A DNA stretch of 64,000 bases, from NCBI GenBank assembly GCA_010909165.1, contig VJWM01000119.1, positions 558,001-622,000 on the forward strand, in the 5' to 3' direction. Shown piece by piece: positions 46,690 to 59,524 of the stretch (position 1 is its first letter; every line of letters starts with the position of its first letter). Source of the DNA: Anthoceros angustus (taxonomy: Eukaryota > Streptophyta > Anthocerotopsida > Anthocerotales > Anthocerotaceae). Under the pieces are notes generated by a model that did no database searches, was not told the DNA's origin, and was given only the letters and a program-made list of their open reading frames with translations. A program made the translations under genes and the position numbers.

Positions 46690-47060
46690 CGCTTTACGAT
46701 TAACTTGTTCAGAGGTGGAGTCTTCGGCTATTGTCCCCCAACCTACATATAAAGTTTAGGATTACCCCGTTCAGAGGTGGAGTCGTTGTTGTTGCCACCC
46801 AACCTAAATATAAGGTGTAGAATTACCCCGTTCAGAGGTAGAGTCTCTGTAGTATGCACAACCACAACATTTGTCATCCAACCAAAATATAAGGTTTAGG
46901 ATTACCCCGTTCAGAGATAGAGTCTCTATAGTATGCACAACCACAACGTTTGTCATCGAGACTTTATCGCCTTGGATAAGGTAATCTGTAGTATGCACAA
47001 CCACAATGGTTGTCACCGAGACTTTATCGCCTTGGATAAGGTGCATGTCGGCCCTCACCG
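46690..47060. repeat. Short direct repeats around ATTACCCCGTTCAGAG
   Basis: AGGATTACCCCGTTCAGAGG or a close variant starts at about 46695, 46760, 46821 and 46899, spaced 61-78 bases. Most are followed by TGGAGTC or TAGAGTC and an AACCTAAATATAAGG-type segment. A second motif, ATGCACAACCACAA with GAGACTTTATCGCCTTGGAT, is repeated at 46935-47040. No coding capacity. Confidence 0.75.
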
Positions 47061-47407
47061 ACCGACCTATTTGTAGAGCGTAGCAACACTTTCTCTAAAC
47101 CACGTGAACACTTTCATGAGCGATTGTCATAAAGTTCAATCAAAAGTTAAATGATCGATAGAGTTATATAAATAGATAATCTTATCTCACCTAGATTTAA
47201 TATTAAAAATTATTTTAAAAATATAAATATATAGTTCAGAGTACAAAAAAGTAGACCAATTCATATTAAGATTATAATATTATAATATATATAATGGTAT
47301 TATTAACTATAAGTAACGTCACTTATGCGTAGATCCTGGACCCCAACGCAAGTGTACGCTGAGGGAAACATTGGAAGGTTCACCAACCAGATGGAGGGAA
47401 GGGAAAA

Positions 47408-48737
<1,330 letters not shown>

Positions 48738-50680
48738 GGCTGCAGTTGCGCAGGCTGTATAGCTTACAGAGCCAGCTGCAATAGTACTATGGAGCTCCGA
48801 AGGGGATGCTCCGATCGATCTGCGTGGAAGCCGAGACCGAAGTGAGGTGACAAGACCTGGTAATTGCACCATCGCCACAGGATTTTGTAGCATGTCGCTC
48901 CTCTCTTTTTTAGCGGAGCTCACCAAACTTAGGCGGATTCCTGGAGCCAGCCTCGTTGCGGTTGCAGACCTGTTCAAACAGCCTTCAAATTGCTCCGTTA
49001 TATAACAACCAAGCACCCAACTTCAAACCAACCCAACCCCACCCAAATCAACCCGGCCCAGCAAACCATACCTTGTGTTTGACCAACAAGGTGGCAAGCT
49101 GATAGTCACATATAGTTTTAGGCTAACATACTCCCAATATTTTGCAATTTTTAAATCCTTTATAAAATAATTATTAATTACTTTTTAAAAATAAAATCTA
49201 AAAGTACTTTTATCGAATCCAAAGGAGCATTTTATATTCTAACCATATACTGTTATGTAGGTTGGGATAATCAAGCTGATATAAGATAGTCAAGCAAATA
49301 TAAGAATTGTTGTGAGGTATAGGCTATGGAATAGCATTCTTGTCACCCACATACGGAGAAAACTTGTTTTTTTTCTTTGTGCAGATGTGGTGCGCCAATA
49401 GGCTCAGTGACCAAGAGCGCCTAGAGAGAGTAAAGACTGGACTCTAAAGGACAGAGCTCGAGGCGTGGCCACCAGCCACGGCTCAAACTTGAGCATGGAT
49501 ATCAGCGAGTCGTGAAACAGCTGCAGTGTTGGATGGGGCACATCCGCCGACTTGTTGCTGTTTCCGTACATCGGGTTGTTTGTATTGCCCGAGCAATTGC
49601 TGAAGGCAAAACCCTGGTGAGTGGCATTCAGGAAGAGAGCAACGTCAGTGGCCTAGCCACGACGGTGGATCACGCCTGCTCTAGCCATTAGTGGCCTAAC
49701 CGTGACGGTCTCATCATGGCCGATTGGTCTAGAAGGAACTCCTTCTGGCTCCATGCACGAAGCTAGGATGAAGCTAGACCTCCACTTGGGTGCCTCAAGC
49801 CAAGTGGCGCACCAGCTCTGCACAAAACAAAAAAAGGTCACAAACAAGTTTCCCTAAACTTGTGGGTGACGAGAACGGTATTCCATAATAGGGCCGACAT
49901 AGTTTGGATTTGAATCCAAGCTATGTTAGGCTTGTCCCGATGAACATGAAATCTTTCCTTTTCAAGTACCTTAAAAGTCCTATAACTACCTAATCCAAAT
50001 GAGCTGCAATAAAGTCTTTTCTTAAATCCGTCCTTAGTGGACTTAAATAAAGTAATTTTTCTTCTTCTTGTTCTTATTCAAATGAGCTCCCTCTCGGCCT
50101 TGGACTGGTTGAAATGTTACACTTTCAAATATCTGTAAAATTTTGAAATTTATTAAAATAAAAAATTACTTATTGAGCAATCGACCAAATTATGTAAATG
50201 GCGTGGCAACAACCTCTCCCCCCACCACGCCGCCCAGTGAGTGGCACATAGCTGGTAACCCCTCTCCATCAAACTCGACCAAGTGGTGTTCGCCATGCCC
50301 CTCCGCCCCCACCCCCAAAGCCCCACCCGATCGGATTGAGCGGGGCCGTGCAATGTGCGAACATGACTGCGTTTCATGACATTGTCAATATTCAAATTTT
50401 TTCAGATGAGAGAAAGGGGCACATGATCAGGTCGCAGTGAGGCTTTCAGACTATCTAGGTCCACAGTGTAGGGTAAGAGAGGAACATGGACAGAGTGCGA
50501 TAACGTTATTGCGCACTCGGTCATCAAACCCTAGCAGCGGGTCAGCACTCAGCTCTAAGGAATGCGCAAGAGCTAAATGGCGCATGGCTTCATCCTAGCA
50601 CATGGAAATGAGAAGCCTGGCCAAATACATGATGAGTGTTCACATATGTTGTACAGCAACAGACCTTCAGAACCTGTGTT
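48738..50680. other. Intergenic region between peroxidase and LRR receptor-like gene
   Basis: Contains the peroxidase promoter side (48738-49020, with TTATATAAC at about 48999 that could be a TATA box about 260 bases upstream of the start), then AT-rich DNA. No supported gene or RNA. Confidence 0.4.
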
Positions 50681-53104
50681 TCAAAGACGACTTGTGAAGA
50701 AGCCGTACTTGACAGGGCCGGGGTTTGATGAGTTGGATCCCCTGGCGTAGGTCAGGTAGGACCAGCCGGAAGGGGAGTAGACGAAGAAAGCAAGCGCTAC
50801 AAGAAACCCTATCACAAATCCGGATCCCACTGCCTCGAGGGACACATATTGCACAAGGCCTGCTTCTGGTTGGTCTGCTGAAGGTGTTGGATCTTTGTTG
50901 CGGGACGGCGGCGGTGCGCATTTGTGTGGAAGGTTGACTCCGCATTGGAAACGTAGATTGGGGTTACCCTCGAAGTCGGTATCAGGAAAACTATCAAACT
51001 GGCCGCCTGTGGGAATGTAGCCTGACAGATTGTTGTGAGCCACTATCATTTCCGAAAGCTGGTGAAGACTATTAAACTGGGCAGGAATCCCACCGGTAAG
51101 GTTGTTGTAGGAAAGGTCCAGTGATTCCAAGGACGATATCTCTGCTAGGGTGGCAGGTATGTCACCTTGGATTTGGTTGCGGGAGAGATTCAAGTACCTC
51201 ATACCTATCAATGACCCGAGCTCCCCTGGGATTTTGCCTGTGATGGAGTTGCTTGACAGATCCATCATAGTTTGGGCTTTCAAAATCTGCGTCAACACCT
51301 CCTCGTTGCCTTTTAACTGGACACTCACTTCTACTTGATACAGAGTTGTATTCTGGTAGTAGTACTCCGACGAGGATTCGTCCTGCTGGAAAGCTAGCAG
51401 CCCCGACACATTCTCGGGGATGGAGCCAGTAAAGGAGTTACCTGAAAGATCTAGTACTTGGAGCTGAGATGAATTGGTGATCTCATTGGGTATGGGCCCC
51501 TGGAACTGGTTATGAGCAAGGCTCAACACACGCAGGATGGGCAATTCCAGTAGGAAAAGGGGAAACCTGCCTCCCAGCTTGTTGTTCCGCAGGTTCACAA
51601 ATTGGAGGTTGGAGCTGTTGGCTACAAGGTTAGAAATATCACCCTCCAGCTCGTTGTCATTCAAGGACAGAAACTGAAGAGAGCCTAGGTTACAAAGACC
51701 ACCTGGTACTATAGCAGGAAGAGTTCCTTTGATTTGATTGAAGGAGAGGTCAAGATTCCCAAGTCGCGGAAGGCATACCTCTGCGGGAAGGGAACTCAGC
51801 CTGTTTCGGGAGAGATTGATGCCACTGAAAAAAGAACCCCACGACAGCATAGCTGGTGGAACGAGACCTTCAAGCAGGTTGTTGGAGGCGTCCAAATACG
51901 TGTTTGATACGATGTTTGCCATTCCTGACAGATTCGAAGGTATTGGCCCACTCAATTTGTTGTCGGATACCAACAGAAATCTGCAGAAGATCATATTCCC
52001 GAATTCGGGCAAGATCGGTCCCTCGAAACTGTTCCCGTCCAAAAATAAAGAACGAAGCGAACCCATGGAGGCCAAGGCAACAGGGATTCTTCCAGCCATC
52101 CTGTTTCGGGAAAGGCTCAAGCCGCGCAGCAGGGTAAAGTTGCTGAATGAAGGTGAGGGCATGGAAAAGCCTTCGAGACGATTGTCTGCGAGATGTAAGA
52201 ACATGAGCGTCGGGTTGAGGTTACCCAAAGCCGAGGGGATCAAGCCACTGAGGTTATTCCTCTGGAGGTCGAGTGTGATCAAGGATGTGTTGGCCAGACT
52301 CGCAGGAATACGGCCTGTCAAAAAATTGTCAGAGAGGAACAGGTATCGGAGAGAGAAGAGGTGGCCCAGAGATTGAGGAATGTCTCCACTGAGATTGTTC
52401 CCGCTCAAATCCATCACGGTCAGATTAGTAAGATTTCCGAAGGAACCAGGAATTTTTCCACTCAGCTGGTTGCCCGACATGGACAGTTCCTGGAGAGAGG
52501 AGAGGCGACCTAGAGCCGGAGGAATAGGACCACTCAGATTGTTTTGGTGCAGGGACAACGAAGTCAGATTAGCAAGGTTTCCAAGGGAGTCAGGAATGCT
52601 TCCACTGAGCTGGTTGTCCGACACCGACAACTCCTCAAGAAACCTGTACATCCGAGGCACATTCATACGAGTTAAACATGCAAGCAAGCACACACAGCAT
52701 GAGAGCAAACGGTTCTGCAAGACATCCAAAGCCCGACTTCACCTGAATCGTTCGATCAGGTCGGAAGTAATGCTTCCCGTCAGGTTGCACTCGGACACAT
52801 CAAGAGACCTGAGTTCCCGCAGTTCACCTAGGGCAGCAAGGACTGCTATAGAGTTCTCCGGAGCTCCCGTGGCATTGCTGCTGCTCCATAGATGGATCTG
52901 AAGGGATTCCACGTTGTTCCTCTCATTACAGCTCACTCCGTACCACTGGCAGAAATTGGTGGCTTGAGAGCCATTCGAGACGCCCCAGCCACGCAGCACT
53001 CCCGAGGGATCGTGCAAGGCGGCCCGAAACTCCAACAGGACGGAAGCATCGTCGGCGAGAACTTGTCGGAGGCACAGCCACAACAGCAGCCAACGGAATA
53101 ACAT
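50681..53104 (-). CDS. LRR receptor-like protein without kinase (RLP), 774 aa
   Basis: Cell-surface LRR protein of the type that senses peptides or wall fragments with a partner kinase. Exons (minus): 53104-52743 and 52643-50681, joined in phase 2 (2325 bases). Signal peptide MLFRWLLLWLCLRQVLA; N-terminal cap with DDASVLLEFRAALHDPSG and FCQWYGVSC. About two dozen LRRs of the form LxxLxLxxNxLSGxIPxxL follow. An island-like non-LRR stretch around FQQDESSSEYYYQN precedes the last four repeats (MMDLSSNSITGKIPGELG), which is the RLP/RLK layout. Then a Cys-pair cap (FQCGVNLPHKC), an acidic/Pro spacer, one membrane helix (GSGFVIGFLVALAFFVY) and a short basic tail. No kinase follows. Ligand unknown. 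Confidence 0.93.
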
Positions 53105-53412
53105 GATGCTAGCCGATTCAAATTTCCCTGCCTGGCCGTGCTAAGAAATAGGCTAGAAGAAGAAGGCGAGAATCTCCAGACATCTCCGGGAGTTGGCGCC
53201 ACCTGACCAGGACCTTGACCAGGCTTGACCGCTGGCTGGAGTGTGTCGGACGACACTTGGCACATCTGCCGAGAACGGACGCTCGGCTAGGTAGGACTTG
53301 GATGGACAAAACAAGAAAGCACACGCATTCGCACGAGCGTCTTGCACAGCTCTGGTGTCGGGAACAGGAAAACGCGGCAGCCACACGTCCTTTCTCCATC
53401 TGAAAGCACGCA

Positions 53413-53960
53413 GGTTGAGGTTTCCCATGCTTGTAGGTGATCCAGAGAGGGGAACCATGCTACCAGCTCCCCCTGCTGTTCCAAGGCCACATTTGCCGGG
53501 AAGGATCCCAAGGAGAGAGTAACTTCCGGAACAGGAGGAAAGCTGATCTCAGCGCTTCTGGACCTGTGGACCTTGTAGACTGTTCCTGGACCTCCTGACG
53601 ATGGCTTTACAACGAGCCCGGCCTGGATGGTCCATGCCCATGTCCTCATCCGCAGCCTGGGAGTCGCGAACTGCGTCTGCCCGATCTCTCGTCCTCCCTT
53701 TCCACCCCATGCTTCATGCTTCATGAACAGATAGGGCAGTAATGCTTCTGCCTCATGCTTCTCTGCAAAGAAGTTGAAAGACTCAGGTACAAAGAGGTTG
53801 AATGACTCAGGTAATCCATGGATGGGTTCATCTTGCCTCCAAAGGGACCACATTGTTTTTTGACTGACCTGCTGGATCCGGAACACCCAGCTCCACATCC
53901 AGCTGGAGGAGGGCTGGTAGAAGCTCACTCCGGCTTAGATTCCCATTTCATGTATCATAC
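53413..53960 (-). pseudogene. Paralogous gene fragment, copy 1, unknown family
   Basis: On the minus strand an exon-like stretch SRSELLPALLQLDVELGVPDPA ends in a GTCAGT donor. After an apparent intron with acceptor TTCTTTGCAG comes an open segment with EAWGGKGGREIGQTQFATP, RMRTWAWTIQAG and VYKVHRSRSAEISFPPVPEV, SLGSFPANVALEQQGELVAW. The same arrangement recurs at 54617-55140. I do not recognise the family. Conserved splice sites and synonymous-looking change suggest it was once coding. It lies just upstream of the LRR receptor-like gene. Confidence 0.5.
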
Positions 53961-54616
53961 CTTCGCTGCCTTCAGTCGAGGAGACGACTATCCTTCTCCT
54001 GATTGTCCCTCCCTGTGTCATGCACAAAGCGATCCCTTTGTGCACATTTTTTGCTACCCATCGAGAGAGCCCGTTCGGACTGACTGAAGACAAGGCGTTT
54101 GCAACAGCGTTTTGAGCGCCCACAAAAGGAGCAGATCTGCCTTGCTGGGAAGAATCCCATGGCGGAGGAGGAGGAGGACTGGAGTGCCCTCTTGCCTCAG
54201 ATGCAACCCATCTACAACTGTGGACCTGACAGGGCCAGCGGCGGACCAAAACGTTTCCATGCAGATGGCATGGATTGCTTTGAAGAATCTGTTGCAACCA
54301 CTGTTGAAGGAGCAAATGGTCGATAAATTTCAACTGCATAAAGTGCGGTGCTGGAAAAGACCTCAGGAGTCGCATGGGTTCGCGAACGGTGTATGCGGAG
54401 GGGCGTCGACAGACATTTTTGTCAGCCACTCTAACACGACTCTTGGAGCCATCTATCTGATGTGATTACTCTAAGATAGTGGAAGGTAGATGGACATTAG
54501 AAGTGGAAGGTAGAGCTCCTCCTCTATTTTGTAACATGATTCTTTACTCAAGATACATTCCTTTTGATTTGTTGAGACCTCTAACTATTGCACTTGTTCC
54601 AGACCTCAGTGATGTC
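53961..54616. other. Spacer between the paralogous fragments
   Basis: A plus-strand open piece from 54158 (MAEEEEDWSALLPQMQPIY) and, one frame over, MAWIALKNLLQPLLKEQMVDKF (54263-54330) might be a small broken gene. No family is recognised and no splice sites rescue it convincingly. Confidence 0.3.
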
Positions 54617-55140
54617 TAGAGGTTTTCCCATGCGGGTTACCTTGCTTGATAGGTGATCCAGAGAGGGGTACCAGGCTACCAGCTCCCCCTGGGTCCAAGG
54701 CCACATTCGCCAGGAAGGGATCCCAAGGAAAGAGTAACTTCCGAAACAGGAGGACAGTTGAGCTCAGCGATTCTGGACCTGTGGACCTTGTAGACTGCAC
54801 CTGGAACTGCTGACGATGGCTCTGGGAGGAGCCCGCCTGGATGGTCCATGCCCATGTCCTGATCTGTGGCCTGGGAGTTGTGAACTGCGTCTGCCCAACC
54901 TCGTCCTCCCCTTCCACCCCATGCTTCTTGAACAGATTGGCCAAAAAAGTTTCTGCTCGAGGCTTCTCTGCAAAGAGGTTTGATCACTCAGGTAATCAAT
55001 GATTGGGTTTGTCTTGCCTCCAAGGGGACCACATTGTTGGTTTGACTCACCTGCTGGAGTCGGCACACCCAGCTCCAAACCCAGCTGGAAAAGGGTTGGT
55101 TGAAGCTCACTCCGGCTTAGTCGCATTTCATGTGCTCCCT
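54617..55140 (-). pseudogene. Paralogous gene fragment, copy 2, unknown family
   Basis: Diverged copy of 53413-53960 with the same exon-intron outline: SRSELQPTLFQLGLELGVPTPA, donor GTGAGT, acceptor CTCTTTGCAG, then EVGQTQFTTPRPQIRTWAWTIQAG. The YKVHRSRIAELNCPPVSEVTLSLGS segment is in a different frame, so this copy carries at least one frameshift. It lies immediately downstream of the TatB stop codon. Confidence 0.5.
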
Positions 55141-55175
55141 ACAGGTAAACTTGAAGCTGGAGATGAGCAGATCTG

Positions 55176-56467
55176 TTATGGCTGTCTTATTGCCTGCCCC
55201 TGCTGCTCGAAGAATTCTAAAGCTTGAAAAGCAACTCTTTGTTCAACGACACACTCTAGGACAATGTCTGCTCCTGTCACTACCCCGCCTGCAGAGAGAG
55301 ACGGTGTCAGGTGCAAACTTATGTCCTTCAAATCTCCCTTTCCAAACATGCGTTTGAGATGGTCCGTATCTACGCTGAGCTGAAAAGATAAAATCCCAAC
55401 AGCAACTTCAAACCTTTTCTTTCCGGTAGAAGGCCTGCATCAACGGCTGAGACAGGCAGGACTGCGATGTCTTGGACTTCTGACACTGCAGGAGCCTCGT
55501 GGGCCATTGGATTGTTGGGCTGGGAGCCAACATGGTTGACAGGGCTTGCCTTCGGTGCTCTCTCAGGTATTGGCATGTTCACCCAGTCCGAAAACGAAGT
55601 ATTTTTTAGCATTTCTTGAGGTAGCGTGAAAGCTGCTGCTCTCTTCATCTGCACGAGAACATCACAACAAGTGATCAACGGATGAGCGTTCCACTTCCCA
55701 TGCTAGAGCCTGCAGTAAGCACCATCTGGAGAAACTCGTAACCTCTTCAGTCACAACCACGCCTGCTAGGTGGGGTTCCTGTATTGTTGCGGTTGTGAGG
55801 GATGCAGCTTCAGTCCCTAGCGAACCTAGAAAGCACGAATACATAAGCAAGATGATTGCGTACAAGACGGTACTGTAAGATGTTATGAAGCTACAAACCA
55901 ACCTGTGTTTTGCTGGACAGGCTTCAAGTGCACCCCAGCGGCTGAAGATTTGAGTATCTCCCGAGTCAATGGGGCAGGATTCATGATCGACATGCCAGAA
56001 TGGATCTCATGACGAATGGCCTCAAGCTGGGCTAGTGTCTCTCTCAGCTCATTGTGCACCTGTAACCGAGCGGATCAAACACAACATCACTTCAGCATCA
56101 CAAAAACCGCAGAAACTACACATCATAAAACGCACAGTGCCCACCTGATTCGCTTGATTGCGCTGTAGAATATCACCAAACTGGGTACGGCTCTTCTGTA
56201 TGTAAGCCACAGCCTTTCCAGTTAGCCTCCCTGCTGCCCTTGCCACCAGTGCCACATCCTTCGGACCTGGACGGGTTTCGGGGACCCGGCAGCATCATGG
56301 ACCACACAACAACATGAGACGATAAAAGCCTCATACCCCAATTCGGGGATGATCTGCAACGGCATCGCCACAAAAGAAAAGAGACCAGGCTTACCCAGAA
56401 CGGCAATCGCTACCCCGACCAGGAGCAAGTCACTGAAGGAGAGACCGAACACCATGGCTCTTGCCAC
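55176..56467 (-). CDS. TATB: Mitochondrial-type TatB of the twin-arginine translocase, 260 aa
   Basis: TatB with TatC moves folded proteins across energised membranes; plants keep a mitochondrial version. Exons (minus): 56467-56395, 56266-56145, 56059-55903, 55825-55743, 55648-55414 and 55288-55176, all in phase (783 bases). Hallmarks: short N-terminus, one membrane helix in MVFGLSFSDLLLVGVAIAVLG, the GPKDV hinge and an amphipathic helix (ALVARAAGRLTGKAVAYIQ). Then VHNELRETLAQLEAIRHEI and SMIMNP-like SIMNPAPLTREIL, and a conserved end GADIVLECVVEQRVAFQALEFF. Met 56467 or Met 56455 could start. No long presequence is seen, as in the plant mitochondrial family. Chloroplast HCF106 is less likely because the C-terminal blocks differ. 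Divergent from PSF3. Confidence 0.85.
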
Positions 56468-56751
56468 TGGAGGAGGGTTCTGGGTCTCGGGTCTTCGGTG
56501 CTGAGCAGCGAGTATCTAACTGAGGTCAGCTGATCCATGGTCTAGGAAACCAGCGTTTTCACGACTGGGTTTTCGCGTTCGTTGCGCCAGCCAACGAAGA
56601 AGCTTTCAAATTCTGAAAGGGTGAACATTCTGGGGGGAGAGGGCGCTTGCGATGCGTGAGGCAGATATAAGGCTACTGCTCTGTGCTTCTCGTTTGGTGG
56701 TGGAAAGTGAGGTGGGAGCTGTACTGTGTCCAAGTTTTAGTTCTCTTGGAG
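56468..56751. promoter_or_regulatory. 284 bp divergent promoter between TATB and PSF3
   Basis: The start codons of two well-supported genes on opposite strands lie 284 bases apart, so both leaders and promoters must fit here. A CCAGCCAACG element and GATATAAGG (about 56660) are present. No single site can be proven. Confidence 0.6.
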
Positions 56752-57859
56752 ATGGCAGATTACTTCGATCTCACAGACATTCTTGTGGAGGATGAGGTGC
56801 GTTTCTTTTGCAGAGGCTTCTGCTGACTGATTCCTCGTGTCATTTCAAAGACAGGGAGCGCACTGTCTCCTGTTTTGCTATGAGAGAGCGTGACTTCTCA
56901 AGGCTGAAGTGGGAGCATCATTTGCTGACATCTCAAATTCCTGTTCTGGCTTCTAGATTCTGCCCGTTCAATTCTTGATTGCAGCAAACGGTGTTGGCTC
57001 ATTGGATCCCAGCTCAGAAGACGACAATGTGACTTTCCTCTCCTCTTTCTTTGCAGCTTGGAATACGTGTGGCCTGGTTCGTAGAGTCATTCAGGCTCTT
57101 TGAGTCATAACGTGCAATTCCAGTGTTCTGAACCTTGCATGTCGTATTGCTATGCAGGTTGCCGTTGGTTCCAAGGTTGATCTGCCTTTCTGGCTAGCTC
57201 GAGATCTCGCTACCAGGGATGCAGTTAGCATCAGCTTGCCGAGTTGTTTCAACCAAAGGTGACGCCCCTTCCCAACTTCACTTATGTGTTAGCCATTGTA
57301 ATGCGTATGGTATACCAAAGACTGACATGTCTGTCTCAGGGTGCGGAAGGAAGTGCAAGCTGATCCCGGTTGTGTCAATCTCAATAGCCGCTGCGTATAT
57401 TTCTACGAGCTGGGAACCAAGCTGATTCCTTTGTAAGTCGGGAAGCATCTGCTTCCCCTCGCCCCTACTCTAGGTTTCATTCCTTATGTTCCTTCTCTTA
57501 AGAAGGTCATGGTATTCGTGCAGCATTTCGGATTCAACACTGGGGTCCTTCTTGTTTTACACGTTCCGGGGTCGCTACAAGGACATTCTCTGCAAAGCAC
57601 ACAGGACAAAACTTCCAGTCGAGACATTGGCCAATTTGGAAGCTCAAAGTACGTACTACTGCCTGAAGCATTCATCTGCCAAGCAGTACCCAATGTGTTT
57701 TGCCTTCTAGTCTTACTATTATACCCTGGTCCTTTTGCAGTGGTTCAGATGGCACACCAATCGATTCAAGCTTTCAAGACGTGGTACATCGAAGGCACGA
57801 GATTGAAATGTGCCGATGTCTTGAGTCGAAAACGCAAATACAACATCGACTCGTTATAG
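56752..57859 (+). CDS. PSF3: GINS complex subunit PSF3, 184 aa
   Basis: GINS (SLD5, PSF1-3) links MCM2-7 and CDC45 in the replicative helicase. Exons: 56752-56796 (MADYFDLTDILVEDE), 56957-57028 (ILPVQFLIAANGVGSLDPSSEDDN), 57158-57258 (VAVGSKVDLPFWLARDL... SLPSCFNQ), 57340-57432 (VRKEVQADPGCVNLNSRCVYFYELGTKLIP), 57524-57648 (ISDSTLGSFLFYTFRGRYKDIL) and 57741-57859 (MAHQSIQAFKTWYIEG... SRKRKYN). GT-AG joins are in phase (555 bases). Length and motif order match PSF3 of plants and animals. Introns are 81-160 bases. No defects seen. Confidence 0.93.
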
Positions 57860-58703
57860 CACGATGTGGCAAGGGTGAAAGCAATCGCTAACAGGCTTAG
57901 GGTTGTACACGGTCACCATTGATCGAGTTTGGTGAATAGACATTCAGCTAGAACTGCAAACTCATCTTCATCTTCATCTTCCAGCAGGTCTCTGATAGCA
58001 GATCCGTCTAACGCCAGAAATCGACTCCCTGTCACAATGGTTTCAACAGGCGTAATCCATAATCAACAGTGGAGGCTTCAGATTATCTACAATGATATGC
58101 CAATCCAGTCAACTCCTCAACATTGTTCGCCACATCAAAGGCACAGGGGGCAGCCCACCCACTCCTCAGCGTGATCAAGCTATGTGATCATGCAGGAACA
58201 GGCACAGATGAAGGAAAAAATTGTTTTCCCTGCCCTTGAGAATTTTCGACACGATATAGTCTGTCTTGATCGGTCAACTGGAGATGTTGCTTAGCCACGG
58301 ATGAACCAGCCTTGAATCCGATCTTTAGCCACAGGAAGTATTTCAGAGCTAGAAGCCCATTTCTCTGGGCGATCAGGAAATAATCAGTGTAGGTAGCCTG
58401 TTAGCTGAATGTGATAGAGGCCGAAAACATTCCACCTAATCGAAGGCCACAAGCCAGGCATTTTAGGGTTAACCATCCCCTTCATGGGGCAGTAGAATAT
58501 TCCTAATACGGGAGACGAGTTGCGGGAAGTAGGTGTAGCTTGCAGTGTTGAGGGCCCGGGACGGCGTCAGAAGCTACTCCCGTCGAGGAAGCCCGCCTCC
58601 TTGGTTTCTCGAGCAGGCAAGCAGGCAGAGAGGCGAGGGCAAGGGCGAGGGCAAGGGCAAGGGCAAATCGGTTGTGTGCAATCGGTGGAGCATTCCGGAA
58701 GCA
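57860..58703. other. PSF3-TIM17 intergenic region with a GGGCAA repeat
   Basis: Holds the PSF3 3' end and the TIM17 promoter and leader. A purine-rich hexamer run, GAGGGCAAGGGC repeated, lies at about 58632-58672, just before the TIM17 start. Nothing else supported. Confidence 0.5.
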
Positions 58704-59524
58704 ATGGCGGCTCCAGAGCAGCGGCCGGAGCACATGAGGGAGCCATGTCCGGACAGGATTCTGGATGATATAGGCAGCGCTTTCTCCATGGGAGCAGTGG
58801 GAGGCTCGGCTTGGCATTTCATCAAAGGCATGAAGAATTCACCCCGCGGGGAGCGGCTGATTGGTAAGCTTGGAAGATCGGTTTTTGGTGACCCTAGCAA
58901 GCTTTGTATGATTTTGCTCGTTGTCCTGATGGAATTGCTTGCTTGCGTGTGTTGGCAGGGGGGACGCAGGCGGTGCGGATAAACGCCCCCAGGATCGGGG
59001 GTAGTTTTGCGGTTTGGGGAGGGCTCTTCTCCACCTTCGATTGCTCCTTTGTGTACTTGAGGCAAAAGGAGGACCCCTGGAACTCGATTGCAGCAGGTGC
59101 AGCCACAGGAGGTTTCCTGCAATTGAGGCAGGGGATGAAGTCGGCGGCGCGATCTGCCGTTTTCGGAGGCGTGTTGCTGGCTTTGATAGAGGGGAGTGTG
59201 ATAATGCTCAACAGATGGATGGCGAGCATGCCGCCCCCTCCTCCCATGGAGGATCCATTGCCTCAATTGTCAGGCCTCCCTTCCGGCTCCATTCCAGCGG
59301 GCTACGGCGGCTACGCAGGTTTTGCAGGAGGCCAAGCTGCGGGTTCTTCTCAGTATACTGCCACGGACTTCGCTTCCGAGCCTCCGAAAGCAGAAGCGTC
59401 AGGGTCATGGCTCGGGAATTTGTTTGGAAGCAAGAAGGAGGATCAGCCAGCAGTGGCAGTTGAGAAGTTCGACAGCTTCGAGGCCCACCCCGCTCCACCG
59501 ACCCCTGGCTTCGATTTGAAGTGA
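58704..59524 (+). CDS. TIM17: TIM17, inner-membrane protein import channel subunit, 241 aa
   Basis: TIM17 with TIM23 forms the presequence import site of the mitochondrial inner membrane. Exons 58704-58863 and 58959-59524 join in phase 1 (726 bases). The four-helix family signature is present: [28 protein letters not shown], then [44 protein letters not shown] and [14 protein letters not shown] Gly/Pro/Ala-rich C-terminal extension (about 95 residues, [15 protein letters not shown]-like) is longer than in yeast but typical of plant TIM17-2-like proteins. The conserved Cys in FDCS is present. Looks intact. Confidence 0.93.

Noticed and set aside
58574-59266. Minus-strand 230-codon frame over TIM17
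   Set aside because: Antisense to a well-supported two-exon TIM17 gene.
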